DNA from: Zea mays
Lineage: Eukaryota > Streptophyta > Magnoliopsida > Poales > Poaceae
Length of the DNA stretch: 64,000 nucleotides
NCBI RefSeq assembly: GCF_902167145.1
Contig: NC_050102.1
Span: 11,842,850-11,906,849, forward strand
Direction: 5' to 3'
Shown: in pieces, positions 44,238 to 55,990 of the stretch
Position numbering within the stretch: the first letter of the stretch is position 1
Layout of the letters: every line of letters begins with the position of its first letter
Notes under the pieces: generated by a model
The model's database searches: none
Told to the model about the DNA's origin: nothing
Seen by the model: only the letters and a program-made list of their open reading frames with translations
Program-made: the position numbers and the translations under genes

Positions 44238-44591
44238 CGTACGCCGCTGCCGAAACCCGAGAGCAGCCAGTTCGCCAGAGCCAGCCTGGTGCAACGGACA
44301 CTGTCCGGTGCACCACCGGACAGTCCGGTGCACCACCGGACAGTCCGGTGCTCCCAGACTGAACTGTCTTTGGCTGAACAAAGCCACCTCTTTTCCAAAT
44401 TGATTTCTCCTGTTCCCAGTACTTAGACACAATACATTAGTCCTTAAAACAAAGTACTAAGTCTTAGAAACATACCTTTATGTTGATTTTCACTTTGTTC
44501 ATCATTTGGCATAGATTAACACATGACCACTTGTGTTGGCACTCAATCACCAAAATACTTAGAAATGGCCCAAGGGCACATTTCCCTTTCA
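44238..44591 (-). repeat. 5' LTR of Sirevirus A, second part
   Basis: This resumes the LTR after Sirevirus B and ends CCCTTTCA at 44591. Together with 33830-34730 it makes a 1255-bp LTR. It is followed by the outer AAAGG duplication. Confidence 0.92.
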
Positions 44592-44596
44592 AAAGG

Positions 44597-45478
44597 GCGC
44601 CGCACCAGCCCGGATTGTGGATAGATCGATCTCCAAGAGCCCGAGGGTCTCGGCGTAGATGATGTTGAGGCTGTTGCCTCTGTCCATGAGGACCTTGGTG
44701 AGCCTGGCGTTGCCGATGACGGGGTCGACAACGAGCGGGTACTTTCCTGGGCTCGGCACGCAGTCGGGGTGGTCGCCTTGGTCGAAGGTGATGGGCTTGT
44801 CGGACTAGTCTAGGTAGACTGGCACCGCCACCTTCACCGAGCAGATCTCCCGGCGCTCCTGCTTGTGGTGCCGAGCCGAGGCGTTCGCCACTTGCCCACC
44901 GTAGATCATGAAGCAGCCGTGGACCTCGAGGAACTCCTCTCCCTTGTCGCCCTCTTTCTTGTTGTTGTCTTGGCCTTTGTCGTCTTCCGCCGGGGCCCGG
45001 CCTTATGGAAGTAGCACCGGAGCATGACGCACTCCTTAAGGGTGTGCTTGACGGGACCCTAGTGGTAGGGGCATGACTCCTTGAGCATCTTGTCGAACAG
45101 GTTGGCCCCTCCGGGAGGCTTTCGAGGGTTCCTGTGTTCGACAGCAGCGACGAGATCCGTGTCAGCAGCGTCACGCTTTGCTTGCGCCTTCTTCTTGGCC
45201 TTCTTCTTCGTGCCTTGCTGGGCGGACGCCTCAGGGACGTCTTCCTGCTGCCGTCCCTGAGGCTGCTTGTCCTTCCGGAAGATGGCTTCGACCGCCTCCT
45301 GACCAGAGGCGAACTTGATGGCGATGTCCATCAACTCGCTCGCCTTGGTGGGAGTCTTGCGGCCCAGTTTGCTCACCAGGTCACGGCAAGTGGTGCCGGT
45401 GAGGAACACCCCGATGACATCCGAGTCGGTGATATTGGGCAGCTCGGTGCGCTGCTTCGAAAACCGCCGGATATACTC
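44597..45478 (-). pseudogene. Gag C-terminus and protease start (Huck-like element)
   Basis: 45059-45409 holds FLTGTTCRDLVSKLGRK, an Ala/Lys/Gln-rich linker and the Cys/His segment CPYH, interrupted by a TAG at 45059-45061 (expected Gln). The protease region at about 44597-44780 reads KYPLVVDP and LMDRGNSLNII. The active-site glycine-glycine expected after Asp is D-R-G here, so it is probably inactive. The frame continues at 5706 on the far side of Sirevirus A. Confidence 0.8.
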
Positions 45479-47390
45479 TCACAAGGATTCCCCTGGCTGC
45501 TGGCGGTAGCTTCGAAGATCCCAGGAGTTCTCAGGGCGCACGTACGTGCCCTGGAAGTTTCCAACGAAGGCCTTGACCAGGTCGTCCCAGTTGGAGATCT
45601 GTGTGGGAGGCAGATGCTCCAGCCAGGCCCGGGCGGCGTCAGAGAGGAACAGGGGGAGGTTGCGGATGATGAGGTTGTCATCGTCCGTTCCTCCCAGCTG
45701 GCAGGCCAGCCGGTAGTCCGCAAGCCACAACTCCGGCCTTGTTTCCCCTGAGTACTTGGTGATGGTAGTCGAGGCCCGGAACCGAACTAGGAACGGCGCC
45801 CGTCGTATGGCCCGGCTGAAGGCTTGTTGACCTGGTGGTTCGGACGAGGGGCTCCGATCCTCCTCGCTATCGTAGCGTCCCCCACACCTGGGGTGGTAGC
45901 CTCGGCGCACCTTCTCGTCAAGGCAGGCTCGACGGCCGCGGCGGTGGTGCTCGTTGCCGAGGCGATCCGGGGCTGCAGGCGTCGCGTCCCGCGTACGCCC
46001 GGTGTGGACCGAGGCCTCCCGCATGAGTCGGGAAGTCGTTGCGCGATGCCCCGTGGGGCACCCTTGCCTTCGAGAGGCAGAGCTTTCGGCCCGCTAGACC
46101 GTGGCATCCTCCAGGAGATTCTTGAGTTCTCCCTGGATACGCCGCCCCTCGGTGGTGGATGGCTCCGGCATTGCTCGGAGTAGTATTGCCGCTGCAGCCA
46201 GATTCTGGCCGACCCCGCTGGAGGCCGGGGCAGCCTTGCCCTGGCATCGTCAACGATACGGCGCTGGACGTCCCGAGCCTGATGACGTGCTTCTCCGGCG
46301 AGTGCTCGGCCTGCCCACTCCTGCTCGATGTTTTGCCGGAGCTGCACAAGTTGCCCTGCTTCCTCGTCGAGCTTGGCCTGCATCTTGTGGATTTGCTCGA
46401 GCTGTGTGTCCTGACCCCCTCGCAGGGACTGGGACCACAGCTAGCTCCCGCAGGATGTCAACGCGAGGCGCAGGCCCAGGGGGATCATCATCCTCCGGCA
46501 TACCGAGGTGGTTGCCTTCGTCGTGACCCCCTAGATCGACGTGGAAACATTCGTGACTTGGGCCACAACCCTCATCGTCAAGGTTGTGGCCATCATCGGA
46601 GCAATCAGAGAGGTAGTAGTCACATGCGGTCATGAAGTCTCGCACGACACTGGAATCACGGAGCCCGGAGAAATCCCAACCGGAGTCGGGACCGTCCTCT
46701 TCCTCGGAACCCGGGGGCCCGTAGGTTGAGACGACCACCAGTCGGTCCCAAGACGACCACATATGGTACCCCGGAAGGTTAGGGTATGCCTTTACGAAAG
46801 CGCTCACCAAAGCAGGGTCGCTTGGTGGATCGAAGCTGAATCTAAAAGTCACAGGGTGAAAAACGGACGGTACCTCTTGATCGATGGACGGTGGTGAAGT
46901 CGCGTCGAGGACGGAATGCACCGTCATCTCAGGTACGAGGTTGACGTCCAGCAAGTCCTTCGCGAGAGTGCTGGCGTCATCAGTCCGCTTGGGGTTGGCA
47001 TGTTGCGGGGAAGCGACGCCCATCGTTGTCTCAGGCGCGAGGACAACGCCCGACATGTCCCCCGCTGGGGTGCCGGTGTCGTCGACTCGCTCGACAGCCG
47101 ACGTGGTGCCGCCTCCTGCCTGGCCACGGTTGCCCCGCCCCCTCCTCCTGCGGCGAGGAGAGTGGCGGGACAAACCCGGATGCTGCTCTTCCGCCACGGG
47201 GGGAAGACGTCGTCGAGTTTGCCGCCGCTGGGCGAGCTGACGACCGTCGTGGTTGTTGTCGCACTGCGGGGGGAGGAGTACCATGTCGTAGCTACCGTCG
47301 AGGGACATGAACTCGAGACTCCCGAAGCGGAGCACCATCCCGGGCTGAAGAGGTTGCTGAAGACTACCCATCTGGAACTCAACGGGAAGT
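45479..47390 (-). pseudogene. Gypsy gag (Huck-like element)
   Basis: The likely start is the Met of MGSLQQPLQPGMVLRFGS near 47385, just inside the primer site. The N-terminal region contains FDPPSDPALVSAFVKAYPN and HMWSSWDRLVVVSTYG (about 46730-46850). The capsid-like part lies at 45479-45800 (RPELWLADYRLACQLGG, DAARAWLEHLP, LVKAFVGNFQGTYVRP). Between them the frame shifts at least once near 45800-46250. It ends at a TGA at 45479-45481 where CGA is expected, after which RFSKQRTELPN continues. The long open frame that runs on into the LTR to 47923 is not meaningful beyond the start. Confidence 0.78.
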
Positions 47391-47410
47391 TGTTCGTTAA
47401 CACGCAGCAG

Positions 47411-47429
47411 GCCCCTACCTGGCGCGCCA
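47411..47429 (-). promoter_or_regulatory. Primer binding site of the Huck-like element
   Basis: On the minus strand, TGGCGCGCCAGGTAGGGGC lies two bases after the 5' LTR. It is nearly the same site as in the Grande-like element. Confidence 0.87.
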
Positions 47430-47431
47430 AC

Positions 47432-48770
47432 TGTCGGCGTTTCGACCCCGGGGGGGTCCTTGGACCGACGAGTAAATTTGTCGCTGCGTGTCCCAGCCCA
47501 GATGGGTTGGTGCGAGATGGAACACAAGGGAGAAACGCAGCTTGTATTATCTCGCACCAGGGGTGTGTGCTCGTAGTAGGGGTTACAAGCGTTCGCGCGA
47601 GAGAGAGAGTGAGCCTGTTCGTTAGCTCGTTCCCCCGCGCGACCCTTTCGCATGAAGGCCCTGGACCTCCCTTTTATAGATGCAAGGAGAGGGTCCAGAT
47701 GTACAATGGGGGTATAGCTAGGTGCTAACGTGTCTGGCAGGGAAGTGCCTGAGCCCTGTGTACATGCCAACGTGGCTGTCGGAGAAGTGCTTGAGCCCTG
47801 CGTAGGCGATAACGTGGCCATCGGAGAAGTGCTTGAGCCCTGTAGAAGCACAGTTGTCGGTGCTGTTGGGATCCTGCTGACGTCTCCTTGCTTCCATAGG
47901 GGGCTGAGAGCCACCGTCGTCATGGACGCACGCGGGGAGCCATCATTACCTGTTACCGGGTCGAGCTAGATGGGACGCCGGTCTTGTTCCCTCGTAGCCT
48001 GAGCTAGCTAGGGGAGGGTAATGATGTATCCCTTGTGGCGCGGTCGGTCCGAGCCCATGGGCGGGCGAGGCGGAGACTTCCCCTGAGGATGAGGCCGGGG
48101 TCGGGCGAGGACGCGATTCCTTCCGAGGCCGAGGTTGAGGCCGAGCCCTGGGGTCGGGCGAGGCGGAGACCACCTTCCGAGGCCGAGGTCGAGGCCGAGC
48201 CCTGGAGTCGGGCGAGGCGGAGACCTCCTCCCGAGGCCGAGGCCTAAGGTCGGGCGAGGCGAAGCTTCCTGTTGCGCCTGAGGCTGAACTTGCTGTTATC
48301 AGCCTTGCCCGGGTGGCTGGCACAGCAGTCGGAGCGGGGTGAGCGGCGCTGTTTTCCTGTCAGATCGGTCAGTGAAAGGGCGAAGTGACTGCGGTCACTT
48401 CGACCTTGCCGACTGAGGCGCGCGTGTCAGGATAAGGTGTCAGGCGATCCTTGCATTGAATGCGCCTGCGATACGGTCGGTTGGAGATGCAATTTGGCCA
48501 AGGTTGCTTCTCGATGAAGCCTGCCCAAGTTGGGCCTCGGGCGTGCCGAGGGTGCGCCCACTGCCTTTAGAAGGCCCTCGAGTGAGACGTAACTTCGTCC
48601 GGGACTACAGTTCCCGCCCGAGGCTGGGCTCGGGCGAGGCGAGATCGCGTCCCTTGGGTAGACGAAGCCTTAGCCTGAATCGTGCCCATCAGTCTTTGTG
48701 GTTTGTGTTGATGGTGGTTACCAGCCGTGTTTAGCAGTGTTGGGGGTACCCCTAATTACGGTACCCGACA
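47432..48770 (-). repeat. 5' LTR of the Huck-like element
   Basis: This 1339-bp LTR is bounded by TGTCGGCG and GTACCCGACA on the plus strand. The minus-strand TATA box (TATAAAAG) is at about 47672-47679. Inside are a 48-bp-scale repeat built on GGAGAAGTGCTTGAGCCCTG (about 47735-47850) and a roughly 60-bp repeat rich in GGGCGAGGCGGAGAC and GAGGCCGAGG (about 48055-48265). The LTR start GTACCGTAATTAGGGGTACC (minus) is what suggests Huck. Confidence 0.85.
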
Positions 48771-49223
48771 ACTAGCTACTAAACATCTAGTTTAAATAAA
48801 CCATGTGCCATAATTAAGCATCACACCATTTGATTTCTAATATTATAGACACACGAGGCTGCAAGAATCAAACTGCATGGACTTAGATATGTAGAAACAA
48901 TATCTAATTACATAGTTGCACAAGAAACAACTATAAAATCTGTTTAGAGGTTATATAGCTAGGGTTTTCATTTGTTTTGGTCTAGGCCAAGTGCTCAAGT
49001 TTATGTTTTTTGACCAAGTTTGTACTGGGTATCTATACCCATGGTTAATATGTACGGATGAGGGCAGAACATTCTAATACCTATTTACCCATTAGTTGAA
49101 TGTTTTTCTCCAATAAAAGACACATAGGTAGAATATTTAGCCTATATATATATTAATGGAGTAAATATCTATCGAATATCGGGTCATGGCTACCCATTGC
49201 CATCTCTAACATCAGGGCAGGGC
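48771..49223. other. AT-rich flank with a decayed hAT end
   Basis: No gene. ACCCATTGCCATCTCTAA at about 49190-49207 is a right terminal repeat of the same kind as the hAT MITE that follows, so an older, truncated copy probably lies here. Confidence 0.5.
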
Positions 49224-49913
49224 TAGAGATGGCAATGGGTACCCGAAACCCGAAACCCGATGGGTTTTTACCCCATTAGGGTACGTGTTTGGGTCAATTT
49301 TCATACCCATGGGTTTGTTAATGGGCAAAAATGTATACCCGACGGGTTCATTGGTACGGGTTTGTTCCAGTAGTACCCAAACCCGTGAACCCGTGGGTTT
49401 TTTTAAACCCGACCAAACCTAGTGCATATTATCATTTTATTTTATAAACGAACAACAAACTTGTTATCTACCTATTTACTTCCTAATTTTTATCAAATAG
49501 TGAATGTATAAGTAGTTGGTGAGAGTGTTGCTTGCTTGCTATTATAGTTATTACTAGTGTTATATATGTGGTGGATGTATAACTTAGTGCAAGGTAACTT
49601 GATTATACAACTTATTATTTGTATTTAATTCTCTCTACTAATATTTTTTATACCAAATCATGAACTCGTTGTTCATTACATAAATTTTGGACCATGATCT
49701 CATTAATCATTATGATACTTATTGATTATAAAAAGAATGAGTATATTGGAGATAAAACCCGCGGGTAACCCGTGGGTACCCGTTAACCCGATGGGTACGG
49801 GTTTGGGCAAAATTTCAAACCTGTCATGGGTACGAGTTTTTTAATGGTCGTAAATATTTTTCACGGGTTTGGGATAGCAAAACCTGGCGGGTTTGTACCC
49901 GTTGCCATCTCTA
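49224..49913. mobile_element. hAT-type non-autonomous element (690 bp)
   Basis: The terminal inverted repeats are TAGAGATGGCAATGGGTAC and GTACCCGTTGCCATCTCTA (one mismatch). The flanks GGCAGGGC and AGCAGGGC form an 8-bp duplication with one mismatch, the length expected for hAT. The interior is AT-rich with no transposase; subterminal repeats of CCCGAAACCCG and CCGTGGGTACCCG are present at both ends. Confidence 0.85.
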
Positions 49914-50246
49914 AGCAGGGCAGTGACCATTGGCCGAGCCATCATCGCTACCAAGTACAGGTCATACCACCCAAATATCATGTCATTGGTGGCCCTAACG
50001 TGATTAGGGTTGGATGCGGGGCATGCTCAGGGTGGATCCCCACGGGTTGCCGTACCGGTGAGGGCGGGGTGGCTCTAGTTTCCCCCTCGGGTCTACGAGT
50101 TTAGAGACCCGAGGAGCACCGGGGCGCGGAGCGGTTTTTAAGTCCGCATGTGAGTTCTCTATGGTGACCTGAGGAGCTCCTCGGGCAATCCTAGCCCTAC
50201 TCCCCAGCGCCTAGTTCACTGTCACCTCCCAACTCCCACATGCCTT
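49914..50246. other. Unassigned GC-rich stretch
   Basis: I see no ORF with a recognisable domain and no terminal repeats. CCCTCGGGTCTACGAGTTTAGAGACCCGAGG (about 50083-50113) contains an inverted repeat. Confidence 0.3.
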
Positions 50247-51700
50247 GTGAAAGTCGTCTATAGTGGGGATGAATAGACGAAACCTAAAATTTATCAATTA
50301 AATACAAAACTTGATCCCAATTATAGGTCGGAACATAATACGGTTTGTCCGGAGAAAAAAGGGATAAGTTCTACTTACGTATGTTGCTTTCTTGAATGTG
50401 AGGAATTAAGACCGAGAGCAACGAGAGAATGTATAACGAAAATCAATTGCAGAAGAACTTAAAGGAGGAGAGAAGAAAACAAATTTTAATCACAAGAACA
50501 CAAGGACATTGCAATTTGTTTATTAGAGTTCGGTTTCACAACAAAACCTATGTCTTCATTGAGCTAGGAGTCCACTTAGGACTAGGTTTCTCTCGATCCT
50601 TTCCTCACTCGAGTGATCACCAAGATCAAACTTGAGTTTCCTTCTCTTATCTTAATCGACACCAAAGTCTCCGCAAAGACACTTTGCACGTTGAAGGCTC
50701 CTGCTAGCTTTACAATTGATGGGTACCATGCACCAAGACTCAAAATACGCAACACAAACTCCTCTTTAGCACTCTCACAAGGCTCTACCATAATTCACAC
50801 AAGAATGGCTATCTCTATGCTCAATTCTCTCTTTTGTGTACTTGGCGGCCTTTGATCTCTTTGGGAGTGTTGCTCTAGTGTATTTGAATTATTGTTCATC
50901 TTTTGTCTATTGAATGAGCTGGTTGGAGATGTATTTATAGTCCAACCACTCAAATAGCCACAAGAACTTTTGTTTTGAAAATACTTCCCCTTCGGTAAAT
51001 ATTTTGCTTTGGTCAAATAAATTCCTTTGTTTTGAAAATGCTCCCCCTTTTGGCAAATTCTTCCTATCTTTGAGAAATCTCCCACTTTTCATACTTTTGC
51101 TTTGGCCAAAATTTCCCTTTTGTAAATATTTTCTATAGGAATTCTCCCTATCTCCTCATAGATATCAAGAGGTTATCACAAGATGTTTGAAAAAAAAATC
51201 TAAAAATTAATGGTTTGCTATCCTTTTGTAGTGGTCGAATGATGAGATCTCATCATTTGACATTGAACACCAGAAACAAAAAACTCTAAACGCCTTTATT
51301 ACTATGATATGGCTATGAAAATTGTAATTGGAGCAAAGTATCTTTGATACTAATCAAATTTAAAGTGCATTTGCTTTTATTTGCCCGTTTGTTCCATTTC
51401 AATTTCAATTTGAGGCTACACACATAATAGACTTGAAAATAATGTTAGTCTCAAAGATTCAAAGTATATTACATTCTCCCCGTAAATATATGCACACAAG
51501 TGATGAATACTTGTTTAACACATACGCTTGTACTTTTGAGGCCTAGGGAGTAAGTTCTATATATTTAATATTGGTACAAGCAAAGTATGGAAAATTGAAA
51601 TTGTATCAATTGAAAGAACTTTTCATGATCAAAGTATGATAAATAAGCATTGTATGCAACATTTCAATCCATGTTCCGAGGATCATGGATATTTAGTGAA
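50247..51700 (-). mobile_element. Decayed Sirevirus-like LTR and 3' region
   Basis: The sequence begins TGTGAAAGTCGTCTATAGTG with GGGGATGAATAGACG, matching in layout the LTR ends of Sireviruses A and B (GGGGGGTGAATAGG). Polypurine-like CTCCCCCTTTTGGCAAA (51039) and TTCTCCCCGTAAAT (51474), and the words before 51700 (CAATCCATGTTCCGAGGATC), parallel the Sirevirus A region from pol to LTR. A minus-strand TATA (CTATAAATA) near 50930-50940 lies between GGTTGG and CCAACC arms. It is too degraded for a family call, and no clear duplication is seen. Confidence 0.55.
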
Positions 51701-52019
51701 CCATGTACGTGCCAGGATCAGAAAATTCACGTACACAATGATTACATAACTGGACATCATCACACAGTGCTCGAAAAATAACATAAAGAAGTATTACTTT
51801 ATTACATCATGATGTTAGAGACATCCACATAGTCATTAACTTAAACAATAATCAAAGTGCTAAAGCGAAACACAGTAAGGATAAGGCCTTCACAGACAAC
51901 TGACTAAGGGTTTGCCACTAATATAGTTTAGAAATCCTCGAAGTCTTAGAACTCTTAAAAGTTCTCTGTGTGGCATTCGTCTTCTCCTAAGCAGTGGTTG
52001 CAATGGGGACAACCTGGTC
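51701..52019. other. No gene recognised
   Basis: AT-rich sequence with short ORFs only. I see no terminal repeats or coding signature. Confidence 0.35.
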
Positions 52020-52530
52020 TTGAGTTTAAGCTCGGCTTGTTTGGATTTTTTCATGAGCTGAGTTGACATCATAGCTTGGTTCACTAATGAGCCAACTCGG
52101 GTTTTTAATGAGCTACCACATTTCAGAAAAAACTATACACATATCATTTACATAACAACTGATGAACATGTTATATGTATGTGGGGTGTCTACGCCTATG
52201 AGTTAAACTAATGACTGATGAACTGTGTCTGTGTTAAATTGGTTTATGCAAATATAACTGTGGGTTAAACTGATGAACATGTGTGTGAATTGTGATGAGT
52301 GGTGAGTTGTGTTAATTTAATGTTACATTGATGTGGTCTATGAAACTATGAGTATAATTACTATTTTCTATTGTTAAATTAGTTTTAAATTAACTAGAAA
52401 TTAATGATTATATACATATTATTTTTCTGCTCTGGCTCGCGAGCTAAATGAGCCACCTCAAGCTCGTAAACGAGCCAAACAGAGTTAGCTCGTTAGTTTA
52501 ATGAGCTAGCTCGATATCCAACCCTAGGCA
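52020..52530. repeat. Repeat with GAGCT/AGCTC-rich ends
   Basis: Both ends are made of GAGC words (TTAAGCTCGGCTTGTTTGG and ATGAGCCAACTCGG on the left; GAGCCAAACAGAGTTAGCTCG and ATGAGCTAGCTCGA on the right), with an AT-rich centre. The ends are roughly inverted relative to each other, as in a non-autonomous DNA element, but I cannot fix boundaries or a target duplication. Confidence 0.4.
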
Positions 52531-53378
52531 GGGCGTCCCGTCAAGTTGAGAGGTCTTGTGCAAAAGATACCAAAAAATATAAAGAAGTATTTAAAATAAA
52601 ATCCTTGGTCCTATTGTTTTTCTATTTTTACCATTAATCACGATTTTTACTCAATTTTGCCCTTCCGCTTTACAAAATTTAGAATATTACGAGACAACTC
52701 TTTTGTAGAATAATATATTAAAGAAAACTCAACTCCACGCATTGGTCACTTGCTTTAAATCCTATTGTCCGTCTCTTTTAATTGCATCTTAAGATGGTGA
52801 CAACAAGATTTCAAACACTTTTTATCTAGTGACTGCAACGCGGGAGATAAATAAGAAACTAAATATTTTTTAATAACCTTGATACTATTTAAATCTTCTT
52901 ATAAGTGAATATAAGAAATAGTTTGATCAACAATGAGAACATATCGATTTCAACATTTTTTGCGATTCTAGGGTATATTTTAGCAAATATTTTACGCAAA
53001 AATAATATTTCTATCTATAATCTCTATATGGATTATTGTAGATTTTGGGCCCTGCGAGGACGCACAGCTCGCACGCCCACAAAGACGACCGTACCCTAGG
53101 CTTCACATCATGTTGGTGTTGGTATTTTCTCACGACTCATCTAAAAGGTAATGAATTATGGAAAACACAATGGAGAAAAAAATGTGTGACGCACGATGCA
53201 CGAAATTCGTGTTTTAAAGGAGCAAAGAAAGATATGCTATCTTATCCTTATTGGCCAATATATACGATGGACAGGGATGCATATAAGCCTTGGGCTATCT
53301 GATACCTCTAATTATTTTTATTGCCTTTACATAAAAGTATATTAAAATTCTAATAAATGTAATATACTAGTTGAGCAT
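52531..53378. other. No gene recognised
   Basis: AT-rich region with a short GC-rich island near 53045-53100. The open frames are short and without domain signals. Confidence 0.35.
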
Positions 53379-54658
53379 TGTCGGAGGCGAGAATCCTCCG
53401 ATCGGGTGGCGGAGTGCACCCGCCCTAATCCTCGGATGAGGAGTAGGCTTAGGTGATTGCCCGACCTTCTAGATGAACACAAGAACATAAGGGTTTAGAG
53501 TGGTTCAAGTCGCCAGAGCGTATTACTCTACATCTATTTTGTGTTTGTATTGCTTGAGTACTGGGGAGTTGAAGGTCTGAGTCTAAGTTGACCTCCCTCT
53601 ACCACGAAGCGAGTGCTCTCACTTTTATAGTCTAAGGAAGGTACATTACCAGGGAGTTCAGGCCCTGACAGGTGCGCCTAGGAGAGTTTACAATATGGAA
53701 CGGTAAACAACTAGATAGCGCTGACAATGCTAGGTCTTCTTGAGTTCGTACCCGTTCTTGGGTACTGCACGATCTTCGAACGTCCTTATCCTGCCACCTT
53801 GTCCCGTCTATTCGGAGCACATGCCTTGGTGTAGGTTGCGGCGTAGCCTGGTACGATGTCGTGCGTAGAGTGTAATGGATGGTGTCGTCTAGTCTTCTTC
53901 GTCCGCCCCTTCATACCTTAGTAACACACGAGACACAATGGAAGTCATAATGAAGCGCACCCAAACGACGCATTGGATCAATGTCCTTGCCTCGATAATG
54001 TGCGGATAACAGTAAAATAAACATGTTATAGACCTGAGACGCAACATGCATTTAACGCAAGGGGCACGCTACCTGCTACTTATGCGGGCAAGTATGCGTC
54101 CCAAATGTACTCAATGCTGGTGGGCCCTTATGTCAGAGGCTTTCATCAGACATCGTCTGATGGCTTACACTAGGGGCGTCTGGCCACGTGTTAGCACCAG
54201 ACCCCTGCCTAGGTGAGGGACAGACCTAGGGATAAGTGGTGACACTGTTTCCCAAGTCTTTCCTGACCATGGGATCGAGCCATACCTGAGGGGATCCGGG
54301 CTACTACAACCCTTGCCTGGACACGTAGTGACTTCTGAACCTCACCTGGCCTGAGGTCTGGATTGTATCTTTCATGCCCGGAGCCGTTATGAAGACTTGG
54401 TGTTGTAACCGGAGAGCGCCTTCTCCTCCGGGGCTTTATGTTCCCTCCCGGCTCCTTTGTTCGGGGATCCGATGGGTCACAAGGAGGTCCAGGTCCTATT
54501 AGCAGGATCACAGACCTACAGATGAGGTTGTTGATTCCTCCCTTTATGGTGCTTGATGGAGACAGTGACCCAGGCCAGGAGGCGAGCCTGGTCTGGTCAT
54601 GACTCCATATAGTGGGCCTTAGCCTCATGTTAGGCCGACTACCCACGAAATCCTTAAC
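53379..54658 (-). repeat. Candidate solo LTR
   Basis: This 1280-bp stretch is bounded by TGTCGGAGGCG and CCTTAACA, has a minus-strand TATA box (CTATAAAAGTGAGAG) near 53615-53628 and shows no adjacent primer site or polypurine tract. Those features fit a solo LTR on the minus strand. I did not find matching flanking duplications (left AGCAT, right GTGGC), which weakens the boundary call. Confidence 0.5.
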
Positions 54659-55296
54659 AGTGGCTCCAACCTTGACATCAGGAGCTAGAGATGGTAAGTT
54701 GGGTAGTAGCATTCCATACACGTACCCATAACTAAAAATCATACACATCGAGTTACCTATATACGTTCGCGGATGTAAAATCTTACACATACCCATACCT
54801 CCGCGCGGGTAATTTTACTCGTCGGATAACCCGTACCCGCTAAGAAGATCTCAAATAATTACGAATCTAAATATATATACAAAACACATATATTAGGTAT
54901 TGTATGAATCAATTAAAATGCTAGGAGGGAGTATATTATAATGCTAGCGACCATTGCCTTTGGATGCACATGTACTAGCGAAGATAATAAAAACTTTGTT
55001 TTAATTTGATGCCAAGCATGCACACTTGACAAAAATAAAACACTTTCCATGTGCCAGAACGCACCACAGATGGACCTACGAGACACATCACCTAAAAAAA
55101 AAGAACAACACACGAGCGCACAAGTGTGGCATGGTCCTGCGCACTGCGCAGCAACCACCACAAAAAAATGAATGCAACGCAGCGCAGGCATGCAACACTA
55201 CTACCAGTAAGTTGAGACGTCAGTTTTCGTTGCCGCTGACGCATCAGGCTCACTCCACGCTAGACAATATATATCTCCCTCGCAACAAAGAAACAC
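54659..55296. other. Upstream region of the WVD2-like gene
   Basis: No gene. A decayed hAT end (GCTAGAGATGGTAAGTTGGGTA) at about 54688-54710, with TACCCATAC words to about 54835, resembles the 49224-49913 element. The rest is AT-rich and unassigned. Confidence 0.4.
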
Positions 55297-55305
55297 TATA
55301 TATAA
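55297..55305 (+). promoter_or_regulatory. Candidate TATA box of the WVD2-like gene
   Basis: TATATATAA precedes the GC-rich first exon. If used, transcription would start near 55330. It is inferred from position only. Confidence 0.4.
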
Positions 55306-55399
55306 TAATCATCACGTTACAGTGTAAGAATAGGGGAAATCTCGTGTCCATTGTCTCCCAGGCAACAGTTTTGTCCATTATTATTACAGAAAATTGCGC

Positions 55400-55937
55400 T
55401 AACTAACCTATAATTTCCACGTGGCTGGTCAAAAATCATCCACAGCCCGGGGCCCTGCCCCTGCCTCCCCCCCCCTCGCAGTCGCTGCACGGCACCCTCG
55501 GGCCGCGGGCCTCACCTTCACACCTCATTGTCCCAGACGCACCCTCCTCACCTCCGCCCGCGGCCCCGGGCGGTACCCTCACCGCCGGGCCCACCGCGCC
55601 CCCTCGCTGCCTCGCCCCCACAAACAGCCGACCGCCCCGCGCCCAGACACACACACACGAGCGCAGCGCACGCAGCCTGCAGGCAGAGGACTGCTCTCCT
55701 CTGCGCGAAGCGAGGCGCGGTGGCCGGTGCTGGGGCGAGGGAAGCGAGGCGGGTTGGGGTCGGCGGCCGCCTCCGCTGTCTCAGTCGGCGGGAGCAGGAG
55801 GTGCGCGGCGCGGGGAGCTGACGGTCCCGACCGACCGGCACCACGGCGGCCGCGGCGGAGGCCATCGGCGGGGGCGGGGACCCCGAGGCCGCGGCGAGGC
55901 GGCGCTGGGATCTGCCCGGCAAGGTGGCCGGGAACAT
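55400..55937 (+). other. Probable 5' UTR exon of the WVD2-like gene (CpG-rich)
   Basis: This is a strongly GC- and CpG-rich stretch (about 55440-55930) of the kind found at grass gene starts. The first intron donor is probably the GT in GGGAACAT|GTAATGG (exon end near 55937); CAAG|GTGGCC near 55924 is an alternative. The acceptor for the coding exon is ATGCAG at 57583-57588. Open frames in this exon on both strands reflect GC content, not protein. Confidence 0.5.
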
Positions 55938-55987
55938 GTAATGGCGTTGCCTTCTCTCCTCTGCTGTTATCCTGTTCTGCTGGCCGT

Positions 55988-55990
55988 TGT

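Larger units (their letters stand above)
5707..44591 (-). mobile_element. Sirevirus A (Opie/Ji-type Copia element), carrying two nested insertions
   Basis: This full-length minus-strand Ty1/Copia element begins TGAGAACACC and ends CCCTTTCA on the plus strand, flanked by AAAGG duplications at 5702-5706 and 44592-44596. Removing the Grande-like element (11966-32446 with one duplication) and Sirevirus B (34731-44237 with one duplication) leaves about 8.9 kb. Sirevirus traits are the pol order PR-INT-RT-RH, a gag with a long coiled-coil tail, CACCGGACAGTCCGGTGC palindromes in the LTR and several polypurine tracts before the 3' LTR. The family name is a memory-based guess. gag and pol contain frameshifts, so it is non-functional. 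Confidence 0.9.
44592..48770 (-). mobile_element. Huck-like Gypsy element, 5' portion
   Basis: This continues the level-1 element: protease start, gag, primer site and 5' LTR in minus-strand order. The LTR end at 48770 (GTACCCGACA) borders older sequence. The outer target duplication would begin ACTAG at 48771, but the partner is outside the window. Confidence 0.87.

Noticed and set aside
46250..47923. 557-codon minus-strand ORF
   Set aside because: It begins inside the LTR and reads through the primer site before entering gag; only the part inside about 47385 can be real gag.
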